DNA of 64,000 nt from Eudoraea adriatica DSM 19308 (GTDB lineage: Bacteria; Bacteroidota; Bacteroidia; Flavobacteriales; Flavobacteriaceae): positions 310,001-374,000 of the forward strand of contig NZ_KB907546.1 of NCBI RefSeq assembly GCF_000382125.1, read 5' to 3'. Each line of letters starts with the position of its first letter. Position 1 is the stretch's first letter. The notes beneath the pieces are model-generated. The model was not told where the DNA came from. It made no database searches and worked only from the letters and a program-made list of their open reading frames with translations. Of the stretch, positions 62,735 through 64,000 are shown piece by piece. Position numbers and translations under genes: made by a program.

Positions 62735-63673
62735 ATGCTCAATTTGTTGTTTATCACAATTGGTTTGACTTTATTAATACTCGGAGGCAACTGGTTGTTA
62801 AGGTCGGCTGTGGCCTTCTCCCTAAGACTGAATATATCCAGGATCATTATTGGCATGACCATAGTGTCCTTTGCAACTTCTGCACCTGAACTTATCGTAA
62901 GCGTAAACGCAGCATTAGATGGTTTTCCGGATCTGGCGCTTAGTAATGTTGTAGGATCCAATATTGCCAATCTTGGCCTGGTGCTGGCAATTATTGTTCT
63001 TTTAGGAAGAATTGATGTCCGCAAGGCTTTTTATATAACAGACTGGCCGGTAATGATGGCTGCATCGCTTTTGTTTTTTGGATTTATATATTTTGATGGA
63101 ATTCTTCATCCTTATGAAGGGGCAATAATGGTATTATTTCTATTTCTGTTTCTGATATTTTTACTACGCTTTCAGAAAACAGCTGTGGTTGAGGAAGTCC
63201 ATGAGGACGACAGGCCACTACCCCTGTATAAGGCTGTTCTTTTTTTGGGGTTGGGTGGTATTGCACTATGGGGAGGGGCAGAATTGCTTGTGAAAGGTTC
63301 AGTAGGTTTGGCTACTTTTTATGAAGTAAGTGAACGGGTGATCGGGATAACAGTGGTTTCGGTAGGTACGAGTATCCCTGAACTGGCCGCCTCCGTTATT
63401 GCAATAATTAAAAAAGAAAAAGCAATTTCCTTAGGTAACTTAATTGGATCCAATATTTTTAATTTGCTGGCTGTTTTGGGTGTGACCTCAATGATAGCCC
63501 CAATTTATGTAATAGATCAGGGTCTTCTGAATAGCGACATATGGTGGATGCTAGGCATTTCGTTTGTTATTCTTCCCTTGGTATTCTTTCCAAAAGGATT
63601 GCGCCTTGGTTGGCGTGATGGAATTATATTGTTATCTCTGTATTCGGTCTTTTTGTACTTTACATTGTTTTAG
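62735..63673 (+). CDS. Calcium/sodium antiporter (CaCA family, YrbG-like)
   Basis: 312 residues from ATG 62735, about ten hydrophobic segments. Two inverted alpha repeats carry the ion-binding motifs: SFATSAPELIVSVNAA with VVGSNIANLGLVLA in the first half, and SVGTSIPELAASVIAI with LIGSNIFNLLAVLG in the second. This is the usual architecture of YrbG-like exchangers, which export Ca2+ for Na+ (or K+). The frame stays open upstream to 62684, but the -7 element within that stretch argues for the internal start. Confidence 0.93.
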   Translation: MLNLLFITIGLTLLILGGNWLLRSAVAFSLRLNISRIIIGMTIVSFATSAPELIVSVNAALDGFPDLALSNVVGSNIANLGLVLAIIVLLGRIDVRKAFYITDWPVMMAASLLFFGFIYFDGILHPYEGAIMVLFLFLFLIFLLRFQKTAVVEEVHEDDRPLPLYKAVLFLGLGGIALWGGAELLVKGSVGLATFYEVSERVIGITVVSVGTSIPELAASVIAIIKKEKAISLGNLIGSNIFNLLAVLGVTSMIAPIYVIDQGLLNSDIWWMLGISFVILPLVFFPKGLRLGWRDGIILLSLYSVFLYFTLF

Positions 63674-63700
63674 ATTTAAGTCTAGACTATTTTTTGGCAA

Positions 63701-63733
63701 AAAAAAAACCGCCTTTAATTGCTTAAAGACGGC
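63701..63733 (-). terminator. Intrinsic terminator after glnA
   Basis: On the minus strand CCGTCTTTAA pairs with TTAAAGGCGG (one G-U) across a 4-base loop and is followed by nine or more T. It lies 23 bases after the glnA stop. Confidence 0.88.
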
Positions 63734-63755
63734 TTATTAAATATGATTTTGGAAA

Positions 63756-64000
63756 TTAGTTGGCTACAGCTTCAATATTTGCTGATTTTACAGTTTGGAT
63801 AATTCTACCTGCAATTTTATAAGGATCACCATTAGAAGCCGGTCTCCTGTCTTCCAGCCATCCTTTCCAGCCTTTTTCAACTGTTATGATCGGAATTCTG
63901 ATAGAAGCACCCCGGTCTGATACACCATAACTGAAATCTTTAATAGATGCTGTTTCGTGCAAGCCCGTAAGTCGTTCTTCATTAAAAGCACCATAAACTT
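63756..64000 (-). CDS. glnA: Glutamine synthetase (short, beta-grasp type), C-terminal part
   Basis: The last about 81 residues are visible: NEERLTGLHETASI, FSYGVSDRGASIRIP, WKGWLEDRRPASNGDPYKIAG and the end VKSANIEAVAN. GASIRIP and DRRPASNGDPY are the conserved end of the glutamine synthetase active site, here in the form of the short eukaryotic-like (GSII) enzyme that Flavobacteriia have beside GSIII. The 5' part lies outside the window. Confidence 0.9.
   Translation of the reverse strand, partial: VYGAFNEERLTGLHETASIKDFSYGVSDRGASIRIPIITVEKGWKGWLEDRRPASNGDPYKIAGRIIQTVKSANIEAVAN

Overview
The window is a continuous stretch of chromosome from a marine-type member of the Bacteroidota, most likely a Flavobacteriaceae. 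The evidence is: type IX secretion C-terminal domains of the gliding-motility (CHU_C) kind, a Rho factor with a long low-complexity insertion, DUF4293, DUF1599, DUF3667 and BT_3928-type DoxX proteins, a prolyl-tRNA synthetase of the short form, almost no Shine-Dalgarno sequences, and promoters that fit the Bacteroidota pattern TTG-N19-TAnnTTTG (clearest in front of both tRNA loci). I see no plasmid, phage, insertion sequence or CRISPR signature, so most of the window is ordinary chromosome with two accessory catabolic islands.

Layout. 1-3895 (minus strand): folE, cysS, yidD, lgt and a truncated DUF192 lipoprotein. 4033-10384: two tandem type IX-secreted proteins facing a FadL-type porin and a Gly/Trp/Tyr-rich repetitive lipoprotein. 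10481-14326: proS, two identical tRNA-Glu genes, rpsT, rho. 14658-24623: housekeeping block (DUF4293, phosphodiesterase, truA, ABC exporter; folP-cdaA-DUF3667 on the minus strand; DUF1599, DoxX, tpiA, prmA, clpS). 24928-38557: a seven-gene beta-glucan locus (GH30, sugar porter, clan GH-A hydrolase, a 1153-residue cytoplasmic phosphorylase-like protein, GH17, GPH symporter, GH94 cellobiose phosphorylase). 38580-42751: small membrane sulfur-transport pair, lipocalin-like lipoprotein, VOC, DUF1080 and metallophosphoesterase genes. 42996-55191: a twelve-gene acyl-CoA catabolic cluster in one direction. 55225-64000: small unknowns, katG, a tRNA-Arg with a partly duplicated 3' end, apt, a BlaR1/BlaI-type pair with visible operators, a Ca/Na antiporter, and the 3' end of glnA.

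How they work together. In the glucan locus three lipoprotein hydrolases (GH30, GH-A, GH17) would cut beta-1,6/beta-1,3 linked glucan outside the inner membrane, two unrelated MFS carriers would bring sugars in, and two cytoplasmic phosphorylase-type enzymes would release glucose 1-phosphate. No SusC/SusD pair is present. In the acyl-CoA cluster, an ACAD10/11-type dehydrogenase lies directly before an APH-type kinase, which is followed by a small protein and an SDR, with an acyl-CoA synthetase at the end. This is the enzyme set of the levulinate/4-hydroxyacid pathway (lva) described in Pseudomonas putida, in a different arrangement and phylum. These two loci are the best candidates for something new. 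Statements on function rest on motif recognition by eye; no database search was possible.
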